From assembly GCF_001761365.1 (NCBI RefSeq), contig NZ_CP017477.1, positions 2,656,001 through 2,720,000 of the forward strand: a stretch of 64,000 bases of DNA, read 5' to 3'. The position numbers were made by a program, and so were the translations under genes. Below the pieces are notes generated by a model that saw only the letters and a list, made by a program, of their open reading frames with translations, ran no database searches and was not told the origin of the DNA. This DNA comes from Polaribacter vadi. GTDB lineage: Bacteria; Bacteroidota; Bacteroidia; Flavobacteriales; Flavobacteriaceae. The number at the start of each line of letters is the position of its first letter. Position 1 is the first letter of the stretch. This document shows, piece by piece, positions 61,768 to 64,000 of this stretch.

Positions 61768-63108
61768 ATGTTTAAAAAAATATTAATTGCCAATAGAGGT
61801 GAAATTGCATTACGTGTAATAAGAACCTGTAAGGAAATGGGTATAAAAACTGTAGCTGTATATTCTACTGCAGATGCAGAAAGTTTGCATGTTCGTTTTG
61901 CAGATGAAGCTGTTTGTATTGGCCCTCCTTCTAGTGCAGAGTCTTATTTAAAAATGTCTAACATTATATCTGCTGCAGAAATTACAAATGCAGATGCCAT
62001 TCATCCTGGTTATGGATTTTTATCAGAAAACGCTAAATTCTCTAATTTATGTGAAGAGCATAATATTAAATTTATTGGGGCAACTGGTGCAATGATTGAT
62101 CAAATGGGAGATAAAGCAAACGCTAAATCTACCATGATTAGAGCAGGCGTACCTTGTGTACCAGGTTCTGAAGGAGTCATTAAAGACTTTGAAGACTGTA
62201 AAAAAATAGCTATAGAAACAGGATATCCAGTAATGTTAAAAGCTTCTGCAGGTGGTGGAGGTAAAGGAATGCGTGCTGTTTGGAAAGCAGAAGATTTAAA
62301 AGATGCTTGGGATTCTGCAAGACAAGAATCTAAAGCTGCCTTTGGAAATAACGATATGTATATGGAAAAACTCATTGAAGAGCCTAGACATATTGAAATT
62401 CAAATTGTAGGTGATTCCTATGGAAAAGCTTGCCATTTATCTGAAAGAGATTGTTCTGTACAAAGACGTCATCAAAAGTTAACAGAAGAGACACCTTCTC
62501 CTTTCATGACAGATGAATTGAGAGAAAAAATGGGAGATGCAGCTGTAAAAGCCGCAGAATTTATTAAATATGAAGGTGCTGGAACAGTAGAGTTTTTGGT
62601 TGATAAACACAGAAACTTCTACTTTATGGAAATGAATACACGTATTCAAGTAGAACACCCTATTACTGAAGAAGTTGTGAATTACGATTTAATTCGTGAG
62701 CAAATTTTAGTAGCTGCTGGTGTGCCAATTTCTGGAAAAAATTATTATCCTAAATTACATTCTATAGAATGTAGAATAAATGCAGAAGATCCTTATAATA
62801 ATTTTAGACCAGCTCCTGGAAGAATAACTGTGTTGCACACACCTGGAGGTCATGGAGTTAGAATGGATACACATGTGTATGCAGGTTATATGATTCCACC
62901 AAATTACGATTCTATGATTGCTAAATTAATTGTTACTGCTCAAACAAGAGAAGAGGCAATTAATAAAATGAAAAGAGCGTTAGATGAGTTTGTAATAGAA
63001 GGAGTAAAAACTACAATTCCTTTTCATAGACAGTTAATGGATCATCCTGATTATGTATCTGGAAACTATACAACAAAGTTTATGGAAGATTTTAAAATGG
63101 AAGCATAA
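61768..63108 (+). CDS. accC: Biotin carboxylase subunit of acetyl-CoA carboxylase
   Basis: 446 residues. Carboxylates biotin on AccB. ATP-grasp glycine loop [34 protein letters not shown] and the C-terminal biotin carboxylase region are complete. ATG 61768 is preceded by the heptamer repeats. The fabH-accB-accC order suggests one operon with malonyl-CoA production. Confidence 0.98.
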   Translation: MFKKILIANRGEIALRVIRTCKEMGIKTVAVYSTADAESLHVRFADEAVCIGPPSSAESYLKMSNIISAAEITNADAIHPGYGFLSENAKFSNLCEEHNIKFIGATGAMIDQMGDKANAKSTMIRAGVPCVPGSEGVIKDFEDCKKIAIETGYPVMLKASAGGGGKGMRAVWKAEDLKDAWDSARQESKAAFGNNDMYMEKLIEEPRHIEIQIVGDSYGKACHLSERDCSVQRRHQKLTEETPSPFMTDELREKMGDAAVKAAEFIKYEGAGTVEFLVDKHRNFYFMEMNTRIQVEHPITEEVVNYDLIREQILVAAGVPISGKNYYPKLHSIECRINAEDPYNNFRPAPGRITVLHTPGGHGVRMDTHVYAGYMIPPNYDSMIAKLIVTAQTREEAINKMKRALDEFVIEGVKTTIPFHRQLMDHPDYVSGNYTTKFMEDFKMEA

Positions 63109-63138
63109 AGCTTAAAAATATTTTAAATTATTATTTAG

Positions 63139-63168
63139 AAAAGAGAATACATTTATGTATTCTCTTTT
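63139..63168 (+). terminator. Rho-independent terminator after accC
   Basis: 14-bp arms AAAAGAGAATACAT/ATGTATTCTCTTTT with loop TT and a T-run. Confidence 0.9.
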
Positions 63169-63198
63169 TTTTTATCTTTAAGGTTAAATAATGGAACT

Positions 63199-63648
63199 AT
63201 GAAAATTGATGGAATTGACAAAATTATTATAAAAATGTTGGTAAAAGACGCAAGAACACCTGTGTTAAGTATTGCAAGAGAAGTGGGTATTTCTGGAGCA
63301 GCCATTCATCAACGTTTAAGAAAATTAGAGAAATCAGCTTTAATTGATGGTTATAGAATGACGATTAACCCAAAATCTTTAGGCTATAATACAACAGCAT
63401 TTGTAGGTGTTTTTTTAGATTCGTCAAGTTTATATTCATCTGCAATAAAAAGATTAAAAGAAATTCCAGAGGTAGTAGAAAGTCATTATACAACTGGTAA
63501 TTATGCTATTTTTATCAAAATTTTATGTAAGAATAACGAAGATTTAATGCATATTTTAAATAAAAATATTCAAAATATAAAAGGAGTATCTAGAACAGAA
63601 ACGTTTATTTCTTTAGATCAACAAATTGATAGACAGATAAGTATTTAG
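63199..63648 (+). CDS. Lrp/AsnC family transcriptional regulator
   Basis: 149 residues: winged helix-turn-helix (about 8-60, VLSIAREVGISGAAIHQRLRKLEKSALIDGYRMTI) and the RAM/AsnC ligand-binding domain (VESHYTTGNYAIFIKILCKNNEDLMHIL). Binds amino acids or related ligands. Start ATG 63199. TATCTTTA just upstream is a weak -7 candidate. Confidence 0.92.
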   Translation: MKIDGIDKIIIKMLVKDARTPVLSIAREVGISGAAIHQRLRKLEKSALIDGYRMTINPKSLGYNTTAFVGVFLDSSSLYSSAIKRLKEIPEVVESHYTTGNYAIFIKILCKNNEDLMHILNKNIQNIKGVSRTETFISLDQQIDRQISI

Positions 63649-63767
63649 TATAAAACCGCTAACCTATTAAAAATAACCATTTAAGGATATTTACAAACTA
63701 CTTATCAAATAAATATTTGAGAGTTGTTTTATTTATACCATTTTTGTTTATAATTAAAATTCCTAAA

Positions 63768-64000
63768 ATGAGATCCCTATGTATACTTTTAGTAGATGAT
63801 GATAAAATTGAAAGACTAAAATTTAAAAAAGTTTGTCAAGAGGTTAACTTCGAAAGTAACGTTATTGAAGCAAAAGATGGTGAAACAGCTTTACTACTTT
63901 TAAATGATTGTAAAACCCCTTTTGATTTGATTATTTCAGATTTAAATATGCCTGGAATTGATGGCTTTGAGTTCTTATCTACTTTAAAAAAGAACCCCGA
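63768..64000 (+). CDS. Response regulator (partial, cut by window end)
   Basis: The first 77 codons from ATG 63768 read MRSLCILLVDDDKIERLKFKK ... DLIISDLNMPGIDGFEFLSTLKKNP, a receiver domain with acidic pair DDD at 10-12 and phospho-acceptor Asp in LIISDLNMPG. The rest lies outside the window. Confidence 0.85.
   Translation, partial: MRSLCILLVDDDKIERLKFKKVCQEVNFESNVIEAKDGETALLLLNDCKTPFDLIISDLNMPGIDGFEFLSTLKKNP

Noticed and set aside
1-64000. tRNA, rRNA, CRISPR and complete insertion sequences
   Set aside because: I looked for GC-rich stable-RNA segments, spaced direct repeats and transposase motifs and saw none.

Overview
The window looks like chromosomal DNA of a marine-type member of the Flavobacteriaceae (Bacteroidota), Polaribacter- or Tenacibaculum-like. 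The evidence is very AT-rich DNA, the Bacteroidota promoter box TAnnTTTG before many genes, several non-ATG starts, weak Shine-Dalgarno sequences, and typical families: DUF4270 lipoprotein, a TonB receptor with a carboxypeptidase-like N-terminal domain, a moxR-bat operon, a DUF3109 protein and RadA next to a PanC/PanD block. The genus is inference. I see no rRNA, tRNA, CRISPR array, prophage or complete insertion sequence.

Layout. 1-5 kb (minus): a histone-deacetylase-like hydrolase, a truncated in-frame duplicate of its 5' end, a secreted protein of unknown function, and metG. 5-10.4 kb: LD-carboxypeptidase, YraN, a thioredoxin-like lipoprotein-type protein, an SDR enzyme, a small conserved protein and CvpA. 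10.4-15.5 kb (minus): beta-carbonic anhydrase, SulP transporter, universal-stress-like protein and a second SulP transporter, a likely inorganic-carbon or anion uptake block. 15.5-25 kb (minus): the moxR/DUF58/bat aerotolerance-type operon, interrupted by a four-helix-bundle (IVP/S23) cassette flanked by inverted simple repeats and carrying hairpin repeats in its gaps. 25-28 kb: a large TonB-dependent receptor. 28-36 kb (minus): LpxH-like hydrolase, S41 protease, dCMP deaminase, HupE/UreJ-like protein, a RelE-type toxin-antitoxin pair directly upstream of radA, a flippase-like membrane protein, panD and panC.

36-40.4 kb (plus): a truncated glycogen-synthase-like protein, a DUF4270 lipoprotein and glmS. 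40.6-47.8 kb (plus): a 2004-residue histidine kinase with seven predicted membrane helices, eleven PAS domains (six of them tandem copies) and a NarL-type kinase core, translationally coupled to a LuxR-type response regulator and followed by a receiver-only protein. A 592-bp gap then carries hairpins whose loops show a GGGGGAAA motif, also seen near 1 kb. 48-56 kb: FAD protein and MarC, DUF3109, a TonB protein behind a sigma-54-like site, deoC, a WbpD-like acetyltransferase, a Tas-like aldo/keto reductase, pgk and a TspO-like protein. 56-64 kb: DNA polymerase III delta prime, ribE and pdxA in opposite orientations, a YceD-rpmF-fabH-accB-accC fatty-acid block, an Lrp/AsnC regulator and the start of a response regulator cut by the window edge.

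Most of the window is housekeeping. The most unusual items are the PAS-repeat kinase locus with its downstream hairpins, the cassette insertion and remodelled signal-peptide region in the bat operon, the in-frame-deleted gene duplicate at 1.3 kb, and several families of short dispersed hairpin or simple repeats.
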